Source: an uncultured Roseburia sp.
Lineage (GTDB): Bacteria > Bacillota > Clostridia > Lachnospirales > Lachnospiraceae
Direction of reading: 5' to 3'
Assembly (NCBI GenBank): GCA_910584215.1
Contig: CAJTYI010000002.1
Coordinates: forward strand, 22,028 to 86,027
Length of the DNA: 64,000 bases
Numbering within the stretch: the first letter of the stretch is position 1; every line of letters begins with the position of its first letter. Below the pieces are notes generated by a model. It was not told the DNA's origin and searched no databases. It saw only the letters and a list, made by a program, of their open reading frames with translations. The position numbers and the translations under genes were made by a program. Below, in pieces: positions 51,008-63,100 of this stretch.

Positions 51008-52009
51008 ATGAAAGAAAAAGTTTTAACTACGAAGAAAAACGGCATGGGGGCACTGTTTGTGTTCCTTCTCCTGTATGCCGCAGCCATAGCAGGCTGTATC
51101 GGCGGGGGCTTTTTGATCGAAGCGGACGGCACGCCGCTTGTGTTTATCGTATGCTTTATCTATGTGATGCTAGGATGGATTCCGATGACGGGACTTAAAG
51201 TATTAAAGCCGCAGGAAGCGCTTGTGCTCACCTTATTTGGCAAATACATCGGCACACTCCGGGAACCGGGATTCTATTTTGTCAATCCGTTTTGTACGGC
51301 TGTCAACCCAGCCGCCAAGACACAATTAAACCAGAGCGGCGATGTTTCCAATAAATCTGCGTCTGCGGCAAATGCGGATGCGGCCGCTGCTGCTTCCAAA
51401 AAAATTTCCTTAAAAATTATGACGCTAAACAACAGCCGTCAGAAAATCAACGACTGTCTGGGCAATCCCATCGAGATCGGCATCGCGGTCACCTGGAAAA
51501 TCACGGACACCGCCAAAGCCGTTTTTAATGTAGATAATTACAAAGAATTTTTGTCTCTTCAGTGCGACAGCGCCCTGCGCAACATTGTCCGCCTCTACCC
51601 GTACGACGTGGCGCCAAACGTAGATACAACCGGAGACGGCGAGGCGGATGAGGGAAGCCTCCGCGGCTCCAGTGACGTCGTGGCCGGGCGCATCCGCGGG
51701 GAGATTCAGCAACGGGTGGAAGAGGCAGGCATCGAAGTGATCGAATCACGCATCACTTATCTGGCCTACGCCCCGGAAATCGCAGCCGTCATGCTGCAGC
51801 GCCAACAGGCTTCCGCCATCATTGACGCCCGAAAGATGATCGTGGACGGCGCCGTGGGCATGGTGGAGATGGCCTTAGAACGCCTCAATGAAAAGCAGGT
51901 TGTCACCTTAGATGAAGAGCGCAAAGCGGCAATGGTATCCAATCTTCTGGTGGTTCTCTGCGGCAATCACGACGCGCAGCCGGTCGTCAACTCCGGCAGC
52001 CTCTATTAA
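51008..52009 (+). CDS. SPFH/Band-7 membrane protein
   Basis: The 333-residue protein has two N-terminal membrane segments (about residues 14-37 and 44-62) and then an SPFH domain: VLKPQEALVLTLFGKYIGTLREPGFYFVNPF, IEIGIAVTWKITDTAKAVFNVDNY and RIRGEIQQRVEEAGIEVIESRITYL. The C-terminal coiled coil (MLQRQQASAIIDARKMIVDG) promotes oligomer rings. A low-complexity Ala/Ser insert (residues about 112-135) separates the strands. The adjacent Arc-like protein is a recurrent partner. Role: membrane microdomain scaffold; specific cargo unknown. Confidence 0.88.
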   Translation: MKEKVLTTKKNGMGALFVFLLLYAAAIAGCIGGGFLIEADGTPLVFIVCFIYVMLGWIPMTGLKVLKPQEALVLTLFGKYIGTLREPGFYFVNPFCTAVNPAAKTQLNQSGDVSNKSASAANADAAAAASKKISLKIMTLNNSRQKINDCLGNPIEIGIAVTWKITDTAKAVFNVDNYKEFLSLQCDSALRNIVRLYPYDVAPNVDTTGDGEADEGSLRGSSDVVAGRIRGEIQQRVEEAGIEVIESRITYLAYAPEIAAVMLQRQQASAIIDARKMIVDGAVGMVEMALERLNEKQVVTLDEERKAAMVSNLLVVLCGNHDAQPVVNSGSLY

Positions 52010-52012
52010 GCT

Positions 52013-52216
52013 ATGGCTGAGAACACAAAGAAACAGATTCCGCTCAGGCTCTCACCAAAATTATATGATGCCATTGCGGCCTGGGCAGAGGATGATTTTC
52101 GTTCGGTGAACGGGCAAATCGAATATTTATTGACAGAATGTGTCAGACAGCGCAAAAAGAACGGAAAATATGTCTCCGAAGAAATTGATGTCCCACCGGA
52201 ACTGGATATTTCCTGA
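52013..52216 (+). CDS. Arc-like ribbon-helix-helix protein
   Basis: The 67-residue protein NTKKQIPLRLSPKLYDAIAAWAEDDFRSVNGQIEYLL matches Arc/MetJ-type ribbon-helix-helix proteins. It starts three bases after the SPFH stop and has only a weak ribosome site, so it is probably translationally coupled. The pairing with SPFH genes is common in Clostridia. It may bind DNA or act through the SPFH protein. Confidence 0.82.
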   Translation: MAENTKKQIPLRLSPKLYDAIAAWAEDDFRSVNGQIEYLLTECVRQRKKNGKYVSEEIDVPPELDIS

Positions 52217-52432
52217 AACGGCAGGCTTGTCATTGGGAAAGTCAACATACACTCTGTCACGACAGAATGGTTGCATGAAAACAAAATGATACGAATTAAG
52301 CCAGGGTTGCCGCTTTAAGATGAAAGATACGCTTTAGGGATTGTTTTCGTTCCAAATGATTGCTATCGCTTGAAAACCACCTTATCCCGCAGTATATTCT
52401 CTTCCTGTGGCAACCCCGCTGTAATAAAATGC

Positions 52433-53521
52433 TTACCGTTTGATGTCGTAATTCATATTCATCAGATTGCGGATGCTGGCGACGTCGTCTGTGATATTGG
52501 CGTCCCCGCGGATGGTATGCTTGATCACGCTGCTAGCCACCGCAAAATTGACCATATCCATCGGCTTGTAATCGTGCATCATCGCATAAATCAGGCCGCT
52601 CGCAAACGCGTCGCCGCCGCCCACGCGGTCCAAAATATTAAACGTAAACAACTTACTCTCAAAGGTATGGTCCTCATACCACAAAAAAGCTTTCAGGCTG
52701 TTCTCGCTGCCGCTGTGGGCATAGCGCACATGGCGGGCGATACACTTGAGGTTCGGATAGCGCTCCACAAACGCCTGAAAAATTTCGTCCTCCTGCTCAT
52801 AACTCGGCTGCAGCGGCACTCCGTCTTTCACATCCCCCTTACTGTGATCATTTTCGTCCTTCCATAAATGATAAGGTTCAATTCCCAGCAAAACATCCAC
52901 ATAGGGCAGACACTCCGTACAAAAATCCCTCGCTTCCTCCCATGACCAAAGTTTACTGCGGAAGTTGCCGTCAAAGCTCACCGTTATTCCCATCTCTTTG
53001 GCCGCTTTTAAACAGTCCATTGTCAGGCTCCGGCAGTTTGGCGCGAGCGCCGGCGTAATGCCGCTTAAATGCAGCCATGTGAAGCCCTCCAGCAACTGAT
53101 ACAAATCGAGCGCACCAAAATCATACTCCGTAATCGCGCTGTGCTTCCTGTCGTAGATCACTTTGCTGGCACGGATACCATACCCCGTCTCCAGATAATA
53201 ACTGCCCAGCCGGTGGGACGGTGTCTCCTCCGGCGTGCTCAAAATCATCGGCGTGCAGTGCACGTCATTGCTGCGCAGCATACGAACCGCGCTTTTTCCC
53301 AGGCTGTTGTTTGGCACCACGCTGAAAAATGTGCTGTCTACACCGAGATTCGCCAGGGCGAGCGCGATATTTGCCTCACTGCCGCCATAGCTTGCCTCAA
53401 AGCTGCTGGCCATGCGGATTTTTTCATAATTCGGCGGCGTTAGGCGCAGCATAATTTCTCCGATCGTAATAAACTTATTTTTGCCGTCATTCCCCTTTAA
53501 CAATGGATTTGTATGTTCCAT
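52433..53521 (-). CDS. PfkB-family sugar kinase (2-keto-3-deoxygluconate kinase-like)
   Basis: The 362-residue cytosolic ribokinase-fold enzyme has FITIGEIMLRLTPP, SYGGSEANIALALANLG (substrate/Gly site), SFDGNFRSKLW and the catalytic FNILDRVGGGDAFASGLIYA. The N-terminal pattern GEIMLRL and the insert around LLGIEPYHLW fit KDG kinases of hexuronate breakdown. No uronate pathway genes are adjacent, so the substrate is tentative. GGAGG precedes the ATG. Confidence 0.85.
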   Translation of the reverse strand: MEHTNPLLKGNDGKNKFITIGEIMLRLTPPNYEKIRMASSFEASYGGSEANIALALANLGVDSTFFSVVPNNSLGKSAVRMLRSNDVHCTPMILSTPEETPSHRLGSYYLETGYGIRASKVIYDRKHSAITEYDFGALDLYQLLEGFTWLHLSGITPALAPNCRSLTMDCLKAAKEMGITVSFDGNFRSKLWSWEEARDFCTECLPYVDVLLGIEPYHLWKDENDHSKGDVKDGVPLQPSYEQEDEIFQAFVERYPNLKCIARHVRYAHSGSENSLKAFLWYEDHTFESKLFTFNILDRVGGGDAFASGLIYAMMHDYKPMDMVNFAVASSVIKHTIRGDANITDDVASIRNLMNMNYDIKR

Positions 53522-53559
53522 AATTTACCTCCTTCCCACTCGTGACCTCAAGTTCTTAT

Positions 53560-55782
53560 TCAACCCTTGGCCGCTATCATCGTGCTCACTTTTTCGGAAT
53601 ATTTACTGTACTTTATCTTGCCGTTTACCTTTTTAAAAGTGCGCATCTGATACGTACACTGATATGCCTTGCTTTTTTGCGGTATCTGCGTATCATCATA
53701 CGTTACCTGTAGATTTCCCCTGATCGTAGCGATCTTCTTTCCATTGCGGTAAATTTCATATCCGTCCGCATCAATGACTCGCTCCCAAGTCAGACGCCTG
53801 GCGTCATTCCCCAGCCACTCAGCTACCCTAAGACCAAATATTCCGCCCAGCTTTTGGTTTGCGGCAACAAAGAAATTCGCAATCTGTGTGTACATCGGTT
53901 CAGAAAAATCCGTATACTGCTTTTTCGTTTTACCGTTTTGAGTAACCTTTTTAAAGCCGCGTATTTTATAATTGTGCACCATACCGCTTAAGACTTTATT
54001 GTCTGTATATTGTGTCGTCTTTTTGTCGGTAATAGTCGCAATCTTCTTATATTTTTCCTCTCCTGCCGGGGTGACGGTATTGCGGTAGAGCTCATATCCA
54101 TCGACTCCGGACGCCGGGCGCCATACAATAATTCTGGAACCGTCACCGTTCCATTTGATCTCCGTAATCACCGGCGAGCCCATGGAAACACTGTCGGCTT
54201 TCTTAAACTTTTTGGGATTAAACCCGGGAATATCGGTCCATGCATTGACCGGAACAAGCCCCATAAGTCCTGAGGTTGCCGCCACATAATCTTTGGTATC
54301 CATCTGCTGAAAGATGGTCCATGCCAGCCGGTGCCTTCCCGCATCATCCGTCAGCCCCCAGTTGTAAGGGTCTCCCTCGTCGTACTCGCGCATGTAGACA
54401 AAACCCTCGAGCATATCATTGGCCTCTGTCAGATAGAATGCATAGGCGAGCGCTGCTGCCTGCAAATCTTCCCCGTAATTATAAGTATACGCCTGTTCGG
54501 AGAGCAGAATCTTGTGAGAAGCGCCATAATGCTTTTTCACATAATCCGCGAGTACATTGATATTTTTCATAGTGATGTAGGTGGAATTCTCATCGCCGGA
54601 CACACCATCGCTCTCCTCCCAGAACTTCGGGTTGGACAACACCTGGGAGTAGGCGTGATAGGCAATATGGTAGGGTGTTTTGCCCATATATTTGTGAAAA
54701 ACATCAAGCGTCTGCCTCGTGGTGTAAGAACCGCTTCCGCCGCCGTCCCAGTCCATATTCCAGTTATGGTCCAGTGAAATATAAACTTTAGCATTCTTGT
54801 TATAGCTTCTGGCCGCATAGCTGGCGATGCGGCAGGCATCCGCATACTGCTTCATATAAGCGTCCAGCCCCTGGCCGCCTGCATAGTTATAATCGCCGGG
54901 CGAATCGACCTCATTGCCGATTATCCAGCCGGACACCAGATTGTCCTCTCCTCCGTAGCGTTTGCCAAGATAGGTCATCAGTGCCGCCCACGTACGGCAG
55001 CCTTCTGAGTTGCTGGTATTAATCGAAGAGAAATACGCGCTGCCTCCCGGATACACCATGGCGTCCGCGCCGCTGGCGTATTGATAACCGCCCTTCAAAA
55101 GCATAATCACTTCCACCTGCATCCCGGCGGAAACATAGGCAGATACCATCTTATCCCGGAAATTGAGTTCATCCCCGTCAAATTTGTATGTTTTCCCCTG
55201 ATACTTAAACTTAACGATATTGGTCGTGTGCGCGTCGGCGAACAGGTCATTGATCGTCCAGTTCATGACGACGTGCTGCGCGCCAAGCTCCACGACGTCA
55301 TTGATTTCGCCGTACCTGGCCTGTATCCCTTTTTTGGAAAAGATTTTCGCTCCGGTTCCTGCATAGGTGGCGGCAAGCTCCGGGTTGGCGATATATACCG
55401 CGTTGCTCACAGGCTGATATTTGCTGCCTTTTTTGTAGGCAACCGCATACTGCCGGCATGCCATCACTTCAGGTTTGTACTTTATCTGGAACGTGACCGT
55501 CCCTTTTTTCGCTTTCACGGACGTAAGCGGCGTTGTGCTGACCGCTTTGTCAGTGGTCTGGCAGGCATCCAGTCCGATCAGGTACAGTTTGCCGCCCATG
55601 GCTTTTGTCTTTTTCTTTACTTTGGCCTTTACCGTCAGAGTTTTACCTTTCTGTCCCAATTTGCAGCTGCTTATCTTGACCTGCTGGCTGGCCGCCTGCA
55701 ACGTCTGCGTGTGTAAAAAAAAGCAACAAGCCGCCACAAACATGGCAAGCAGCAAATAGCGGTATTTCTTCTGCGCTCTCAT
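53560..55782 (-). CDS. Secreted clan GH-A-like glycosidase (DUF5722) with FnIII repeats
   Basis: The 740-residue protein has a signal peptide (YLLLAMFVAACCFFLHTQTLQA). An N-terminal beta-domain precedes a TIM barrel matching DUF5722. VSGWIIGNEVDSPGDY provides the NE acid/base and HKILLSEQAYTYNYG a Glu at the nucleophile position, as in clan GH-A. Two FnIII-like modules end the protein (DGYELYRNTVTPAG; DGYEIYRNGKKIATI). It probably acts on extracellular polysaccharide. FnIII modules resemble those of the GT80-like protein at 22 kb. Confidence 0.8.
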   Translation of the reverse strand: MRAQKKYRYLLLAMFVAACCFFLHTQTLQAASQQVKISSCKLGQKGKTLTVKAKVKKKTKAMGGKLYLIGLDACQTTDKAVSTTPLTSVKAKKGTVTFQIKYKPEVMACRQYAVAYKKGSKYQPVSNAVYIANPELAATYAGTGAKIFSKKGIQARYGEINDVVELGAQHVVMNWTINDLFADAHTTNIVKFKYQGKTYKFDGDELNFRDKMVSAYVSAGMQVEVIMLLKGGYQYASGADAMVYPGGSAYFSSINTSNSEGCRTWAALMTYLGKRYGGEDNLVSGWIIGNEVDSPGDYNYAGGQGLDAYMKQYADACRIASYAARSYNKNAKVYISLDHNWNMDWDGGGSGSYTTRQTLDVFHKYMGKTPYHIAYHAYSQVLSNPKFWEESDGVSGDENSTYITMKNINVLADYVKKHYGASHKILLSEQAYTYNYGEDLQAAALAYAFYLTEANDMLEGFVYMREYDEGDPYNWGLTDDAGRHRLAWTIFQQMDTKDYVAATSGLMGLVPVNAWTDIPGFNPKKFKKADSVSMGSPVITEIKWNGDGSRIIVWRPASGVDGYELYRNTVTPAGEEKYKKIATITDKKTTQYTDNKVLSGMVHNYKIRGFKKVTQNGKTKKQYTDFSEPMYTQIANFFVAANQKLGGIFGLRVAEWLGNDARRLTWERVIDADGYEIYRNGKKIATIRGNLQVTYDDTQIPQKSKAYQCTYQMRTFKKVNGKIKYSKYSEKVSTMIAAKG

Positions 55783-56352
55783 AAATCTTTCCCTCTCACT
55801 CCTTTTGAATCACAAGGCTAAATAGAATTTAAGATGCTCTGCCTTTGGTCTGCATATTCGTCTTCCGTTATCATTCCGGCATCTTAATTCTATCCATCCT
55901 GTTTCTGTCTCGGGATATCCCGTACTATTTTGACATTGTGCCATGACTTTGCGCGCCCCGGCACCTGTCACGCCTGTCGTTATTATAACATACCGCCCCG
56001 CGTCTTACAACGTGTAATCATGCGCTTCCCATCATCCATAAACATGCACTTTCCATTGTGCAGCCGCCCGCCTTATCGTCTGTCCATCATCATATACCTC
56101 CCACTGTCTGAACGCCTTTTTTATCATGCAAGCCCCATCAGACACTTATATCCGCAACGCCCCCGCGTTTGTCGATAACATCCGAGAACTTACACCTTTG
56201 CCGATATCTTACGGCCCCGCTTATTGACTTCTATTTCTGCGCGGCATATACTTACTTTAAAGGGTATTATGAAACGCAAAACCTGTAGTAAAACGTGTCG
56301 CAAACAAGTTTTATAGGGCACCAATCTAAAGAAAGAACGGGTATCATGGCCT
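55783..56352. other. Intergenic stretch with a partial copy of the tad repeat
   Basis: About 570 bases with no supported gene. Around 55901-55922 the sequence TTCTGTCTCGGGATATCCCG combines the repeat core and the GGATATCC spacer found in the tadA-tadB array. Nothing else is seen. Confidence 0.45.
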
Positions 56353-56895
56353 ATGACATTACAACAGAAAAAACTCTATACCATCGAAGATATCAATGCC
56401 CTGCCGGAAGAACAGAGGGCGGAGTTGTTTAACGGCCATATTTATATGATGGAGCTGCCGGACCCTGTACATCAGAAACTAGTCGCCGATATTACCATCG
56501 CTTTGGGTAACCATATTCATTCTATCGGCGGTGGCTGCGACGTTTTTCCGGCGCCTTTCGCCATATTCCCTTATGCCAGCCGGGACACCTATGTCGAACC
56601 GGACATCAGCATTGTCTGTGACAAAAGTATATTGAGCAATCAGGGCTGCGAGGGCGCGCCTGATTTTATCATCGAGATCGTCTCCCCCTCCAGCCGCAGG
56701 ATGGATTACGCTTTCAAAAATGCCCTGTACGCTGACGCTGGGGTGCGGGAATACTGGATTGTAGATCCGCAAAAACAGCAAACCGTGATCTATGACTATA
56801 AAAACGACGCGGCGCCGCTGCTCCTCCCGTTTCGTCGGGAGATAACCTCCGTTGTTTTAGAAGGCTTTCATATCTGCGTTTCTGAGTTTCTTTAA
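56353..56895 (+). CDS. Uma2-family endonuclease-like protein
   Basis: The 180-residue protein is a restriction-endonuclease-fold Uma2 (DUF820) protein: YTIEDINALPEEQRAELFNGHIYMM, TYVEPDISIVCDKS, PDFIIEIVSPSSRRMDYAFKN and YADAGVREYWIVDP. The acidic residues in EPDI and IEIVSPS belong to the PD-(D/E)xK core. Uma2 genes are scattered in many genomes; the biological role is unclear. The ribosome site is weak. Confidence 0.9.
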   Translation: MTLQQKKLYTIEDINALPEEQRAELFNGHIYMMELPDPVHQKLVADITIALGNHIHSIGGGCDVFPAPFAIFPYASRDTYVEPDISIVCDKSILSNQGCEGAPDFIIEIVSPSSRRMDYAFKNALYADAGVREYWIVDPQKQQTVIYDYKNDAAPLLLPFRREITSVVLEGFHICVSEFL

Positions 56896-56967
56896 TAGTA
56901 ACCGTTCTATTCAACTGGTACATGTGAAACCGCTTGTAATTTTCGATAACAGCATTTTAACAGCACA

Positions 56968-57014
56968 GGGCTGCCGCTTTGCGATTGATAATCACAGCGG
57001 CAGCCCGTTTTTTG
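56968..57014 (+). terminator. Strong rho-independent terminator after uma2
   Basis: The 11-bp stem GGGCTGCCGCT (56968-56978) with AGCGGCAGCCC (56996-57006) is followed by GTTTTTTG. It ends the Uma2 transcript. Confidence 0.85.
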
Positions 57015-57032
57015 TGCGGGAAAGAAACTGCG

Positions 57033-57091
57033 CTTTTATTCCAAATATTTGATAGGTGGTAAAAAAGCTGCGTCTTATTCCAAATATTTGA
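57033..57091. repeat. Short direct repeat downstream of the tape-measure gene
   Basis: The block ATTCCAAATATTTGA occurs twice about 41 bases apart, each after a similar GCTGCG(C/T)CTT lead-in. It is a small tandem duplication between the terminator and the tape-measure stop. Confidence 0.65.
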
Positions 57092-57111
57092 AAGATCATT
57101 TTACCCGAATT

Positions 57112-60100
57112 TTAAATACGTTTTACAGCATCATAGTAATTATGAGAACCGCTCACGGCTTCCACCGACTGCATCTGTAAGATGCCTATGGTCTGCGGAT
57201 TGGACGAGAGCTGTCTGTTTAACTCCTGGGCAAATGATGCCGGATCGTTGACCCCGTTCATGATGATGCCTCCCATATCTATATGGATATCGCCGACTCT
57301 CTGATTGTTGACCGTTGCCAGCACAGATGTGGGCATGTCAGGCAATACAGGAGCGATATTGACATGTTTCATCAGTTCTTCCGGCGGTATTTTGGAGATA
57401 TCCCATAGGTTCTTTGACATTTCATCCGTAAACACCATGTCACCTGCCCCAAGCGGTGTAAACACCGCAGAATCGGAAGACCGAAAGATTAGCTCTTCTC
57501 CCCTCTCCTGTGTCAATGCAAGCTGATCCTGCGCAATGTGCCTAGAACCGTCGGCAAAACCCTTGATGCCAAGGGATTTTAACTTCTGATAAAGATTGCC
57601 GTTTTTTTTGCCATCATTATGTGTAATGCCAATTAATTTTGCCAGTTCTTTCATTTTAGCGCCGGAAAGCACCTTTCCTTTGCCTTTATAAAGCTTCCCT
57701 TGATTGTCATAAAGAACCTGGTTGAGCGCCGAGAAGTCTTTCTTTTTCTTATTCTTAGCCACTTTCGCGGCATCTTCCACATTTTTCTTTATGAAATTCA
57801 TAGCATCTTCTTGTTGCTTCTTTTTCAAAACTAAATCCAGTGTCTCTTCACGACTCCATGAAATGTTCTCCAATTGATACGGGTTTTGATCGGCAACATA
57901 TCTTCTCACCAACGCCCCCTCTGTGTCATTTGTATACGTCTCTGCTACTGGCGGTGTTAGAGGCGGCGCTGCGGGCGGGGCGCTCTCTGCTGCTGCTTTT
58001 TCTGCATCCACTTTATTACGGGTATACTCTCCCGCGCCCATACTTCCCGTAGCAGCATCAGCTAGGTCCTTGGATATTTCTCCACCGCTTCCAAGCCCGG
58101 CAACGAGGCCGTTTAAGGTTTCCAATACCGTATTTGTATTGCCAATCAATCCCTCAATGTTTCCCAGCAGCGCATTGGTGTCATCCAGCTTGTCGTTCAC
58201 AAATCTCTCATAATTTGTATATAGTTCATCCAGCATATTATCCATATCCGAAAGATATTTATTATACTCCGTCTCTTCCAGATCTCTCTGCGCTTCTTCC
58301 AGCTCAACCTTAAGCTTCTGGACTTTAGTTTTTGCCTCCTCTGTGCCATTGTTGCCGTAAGCATTCAGCTGTTTTTGCAAATCGGCTATATTTTTCGTCT
58401 TTTCCGAAATGGTTTTCTCATAGTCATAAGCATCCTTTTCACTGTGTTTTAAGTCCTTATACTTCTGTATCAGATCACTGAGAGAGTCGAGCTGTGTCTC
58501 ATAGCCTTCCCTGGCCAGATCTACGATCGCCTGCTTCTCATCCTCTGCGGCAAGACGCGCATCCCTCTGGGCATCCTCTAACTCCCTCATACGCTGTATC
58601 ACTTTTTCGTCCGAAAGATCGGCGGCCTTCATCAGTTCCTGATATTCTTCCGCGTATCCTTTTGCCTGCGCCATATAACTTTCATAATTGACGTTATGTA
58701 ATGCAAGGGACGTTTTACCGTAATCGGTAAAATTACCGTCATCATCCGTCATTTTTTCCTTGTCCAGCAAACTAAGGTAGTAGTCGGTCTCACTGTTGAG
58801 GCGTTTCGCACTCTCCATCCCCTTGTCAAATGCATCCCATCTGATCTGGCGTATCTGGTCATTATATTCTGCAACTGACTGGGTAGACGCATCGATCGCA
58901 TTGGTCACATCATTGATTGCCTCTATCATCTGATACCATTCTTCAGAACCTGTTTGAACGCTTCCCGCAGCTACTGCTTCATTCAGGCTCTTTTGCATTG
59001 CCTCGCGCTTTTTGACAAGTTCTTGCTGTTCGGCGGTCTCCACGCTCAACAAGCCTTTATAATAAGACGTTGTCGGCTTCTTCCCCTGGCTCTCTGCCTG
59101 AGAAATCTGGTTCTGAATGAGAGTCTTTTTCTGTTCGTCTGCGGCAATCTGGTTGTCATACTCCGCCGCAATATTATCAAATTTCTCCATCGCCAGGTCG
59201 GCTTTCTCCTGTTTCGAGGTCTCCGCAAACAGCTCCGCCGCCGCCTTGTCGGTATTGTACGCTTCCAGATAGGCGTTGTACTGCACACATGAGTTGTAAA
59301 GTTTTCCGTTATCGTTTAATCCTGCTGCTTTGTCCAGAAAATCTTTTGGTATTTTCTTGCCCGATTTGGTGTACTTTTTCAAGGATTTTAACAGGGATTT
59401 GTTCTCTTTGGTGCCCTTAAAGTTCTTGATCGCCCGCTTGGCGCTGTTTAAATTCTTTTTGTCTTTGGCCACAGCATCGTCATAGGCATCCTGCTGCCTG
59501 TCAATCGCGCCGCTCTTTTTGTCGATCAGCTTATTTTTTTGCTTCGCTGTTGTGGCATTGTCTATCTTAGCGTCATAAAGCTCCTTTTTGTCATCTTGTT
59601 TTTCCACTTTAGAAGATGCCGTCTCCCCGGCCAACGCGGCCGCGGCTTTGGCATTTTCCGCCATAGTCTTTTTCATTTCCTGTAAGGAAGCGTTGTTCGC
59701 GTCGATGCGCTGGTTGTATTCGTACCACGCTTCGGAACCCTCCTTTACCGTAGATTTCAGATTTTCCAACTCTCTGTTCTGTTCGATCGTATAGGCAATC
59801 TGCTGCCGGAGATTTTTGTTCATATTTTTGTAATTGACCTTACCGGCGGAAAATCCCCATGCCTCCTTTATGTCGATACGCCCCTGGATTCGGTCGTTTT
59901 TGCCGGACAGCTTTTCGAGCAGGTTATCGTACTGCGTGATGAGAAGCTCGATTTTTGCCTGCATGAGTTCGGTTTGTTCGCGTTTTAAGTCTTCCACTGC
60001 CTCCCCGCAGGCGAGGGCCTTTTCATACCATTCCTGGTATTCTTTGATCTTTTCTTTTAACCCGTCGTCCGTGACATCCGCCATGTTCAGGCTTCCATCA

Positions 60101-63100
60101 CGCACTTGTGCCGCCCACTGCTCATCAAGGCCGACCGCGTACGCCTTTTCCATATAGGTTTGATATGCCTGCTGCTGTGCGTTGATCTGCTGTTTTACAT
60201 TGGAAAGCGCCGATTCGTATGATTTCGCACGCGTATCCAGCGTCTGGAAGGCGTCTGCACCCGCGGATTTTAACTTTTCAAATGCGCTGGAGAGGCGGTT
60301 TAAGAGGGTTTCGATGAAATTGAATGTTTCGACGGTGGCTTCCTTTTCTTTTTCTTTGGCAGGCGAAGCTGATTTAGCGGCGTTATTTGGCGTCTTTTTA
60401 CCATGATATTGCAGCGCAGGTTCCACATTTGCAGCTTTCAATAAACTCTCTAATTTCTCTTTGTAATACTGGGCATAATAATCTTCTGTACTATTTTGCC
60501 CCGTCTCACCAACTGTTTTCGTCTTATAATCTGCCCATTCCGCAGCATATTGCGCCAAAGACAGCGCTGCAACTGTGCCGAGTGCTGCATTGGCTATACT
60601 ATTTAATGCGTTAATTTTGTCTGTACTGCTGATTTGAGCATTGTTAAAATCAATTTCCTGCAGCATTAACCGATATAACTCATTGTTTAAAATCCCGACA
60701 CTTTCTGCCTCTGCCATAAGCTCATCGATACGCACTCCCGTAATTTGACTTAAATCCTGCTTAGCCAGAAATTCTGCCGCTTCCTGTCTAGCCAGTTCCG
60801 CTTCCACGATAGCCGCCGCATTTGATACGCCATATTGCTCCAGCATATCTATCGTCAATTGTTTTGTTGCACTGCTAACTCCGTTTAAAATTCCCTTTGA
60901 ATCGATCCACGCTTTTATCAGCGTATCAAATGCTTTTTGGCAACCTTCGATATCATTCGGCGAATTTGTCATTAGATCAATAAAATGTTGGTATTCCTCC
61001 TCCATTCCCGCAAAATTTTTGGAAAATTTTGCGCTGTTTAAACTGCTAAAATCAAATTCACCACCGTTTTTTACATCGGAATAAATTTTATTCAGTTGTT
61101 CAAATCCGCCTGACATATCGGACAAAGCGTCTATCATTTGAGATTTTGAAAAGGAAGAATATAGTTTGATCAAATCACCTGTGTCATTTTTTAGTCCCTT
61201 TTGATATTCTCTCCAGTTTTTGACCTGCTCATTGATATCATAGACACCTTGATTAATTTCCATATATTTCTTTTTTTGTTCTACGGTCAATTTTGACAAT
61301 TCTTCCTGATAAGCAATACTGTCCTGGTAACGTTTTAATTCTTCTCCGGCAGATATCATCCCATCACCGTTAAAATCCCATAGCATCTGATCGAATTCCT
61401 TATTAACGCTATCAATCTCCTCATCTGTAGATATCAAGTCCCAATTAATCAAAATATTATTATCTTTAAAATATCTTTTGATTTGTTCCCATCTGGCAGC
61501 TAGTGTATTGGCATCGACAGACATATCAAATAGATCAGCAAACTCAAACCCCAGTTCTCCTGTCGCTTGTTCGATCTCATCGGCAAAACTAAGTACCTCC
61601 CTGTTCAAAAAACCGGTGGTATCACCATTATATTCCTCCTGAATAATCTTCATGGCGGAAATATCCAAATCACCAACTAAAAGCTGCATTATTTTTCTCT
61701 GTTTGTCATTTTCGGCGTTTAAATATTTGTACGCACCAATCATACCTTGCAACATGTCATCTCGATATTCACACCAGTAATCATCTACCTGCTCCTGCAT
61801 ATTATCCGTATCGTTTTGCAGAGCCCACATTTGTTCATTGATTTCATTAAGATACGCCTCCACAGCAACATAAAACTGGTCCATAATGCTATTATTATTC
61901 CCTAATACTCTGGCAATTTCTTCTTCATCAATTTTTAATGTTCCCTGATCAATGTCAAATTCTGCAGCACCCATCAAAGCATCTTTATCTATCCTATCCA
62001 GCTCATCTGTCTTATCAATAATGTTATCAAAAATATTCTTTAGATTAGTATAATATTGCATTAATTCTTTATCATTCACATCCCATGACATTTGGGGAGA
62101 AACTTTCCTATTCTGCACGGCCTTTAATATTTGTTTATATCTCTCGATCGACTCATTATTTTTTTCAATCTGATCATCCAATCCATCATCTCCATCCGGC
62201 TGATAAATTATGGTGTAGATGTCATCAAAGCCGGCTGATAAATTCTTCCACACTTCCCTTGCATTGGCTAGTTCTTCTTTCTGGATGAGGAGATCTAACT
62301 TTTCGGCAGCAGCTTGTGCGTTATCACCGAGATCAAGTATCGCATTGCCCTCTTCATCTATGCCAATTTTTAGTTCCGGAAACATCTCTGCCAGTTTGTT
62401 ATTCGTGGCGATAAATTTATCAAATTCCTCCGTGCTCAGATTCACATTTTTATTTTGTAAGGTATCTACGCCCCCCATTAAGCCAGCATAACTCTCTTTT
62501 GCTTCACCAACCACTTTTTTATGATCGAAAAGCTTCTTATTCATATCGTCAATTTTCGACTGAAATTCTTCGATAGATGCTTTCGCATCTTTTAACGCCT
62601 GCGCAGCCTCCTCCTGTTTTTTCTTCTGATAGGACAATACCTTTGTAAAAATAGTAATCCCCGTTGTAATGGCAGTTATAATCAACCCAATTGGATTAGA
62701 TAACCAAGCAGCCTTAACCGCATTTAGAGCCCCTCGGAAAGAAAATGCAGATTTTGCGGCTGTAATTTGTGCTTCCGCAAGTCCCAGTGTTTGCAATTTC
62801 TGCCTGCCTTGCTGATCTGCAAGACCCATGCCTTCCAATATGGTTAATCGCTGCTCCTCATTTAATTGTTTGGAAGAGAGTACAGCCTTCAGCTGACTGT
62901 CACTCATTCCGGCACATGCTTTCCCCACAGCCTTCAGCTGACTGTCACTCGTTCCCTGATTCAACTTCTGCATCGCCAATATCATCTGCTTCGTTCCCTG
63001 TTTTGCCCGTACCATATTTTCAGCAAGAGCACTAATATCTCTTGGCGCATTGATATCTCTCAGATTGATCAGAGACTCTTCTAACAAATTGCACTGTTCC

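Noticed and set aside
55901..55922. Full second copy of the tad repeat array
   Set aside because: Only about one repeat core and part of one spacer are present, with a five-base gap.
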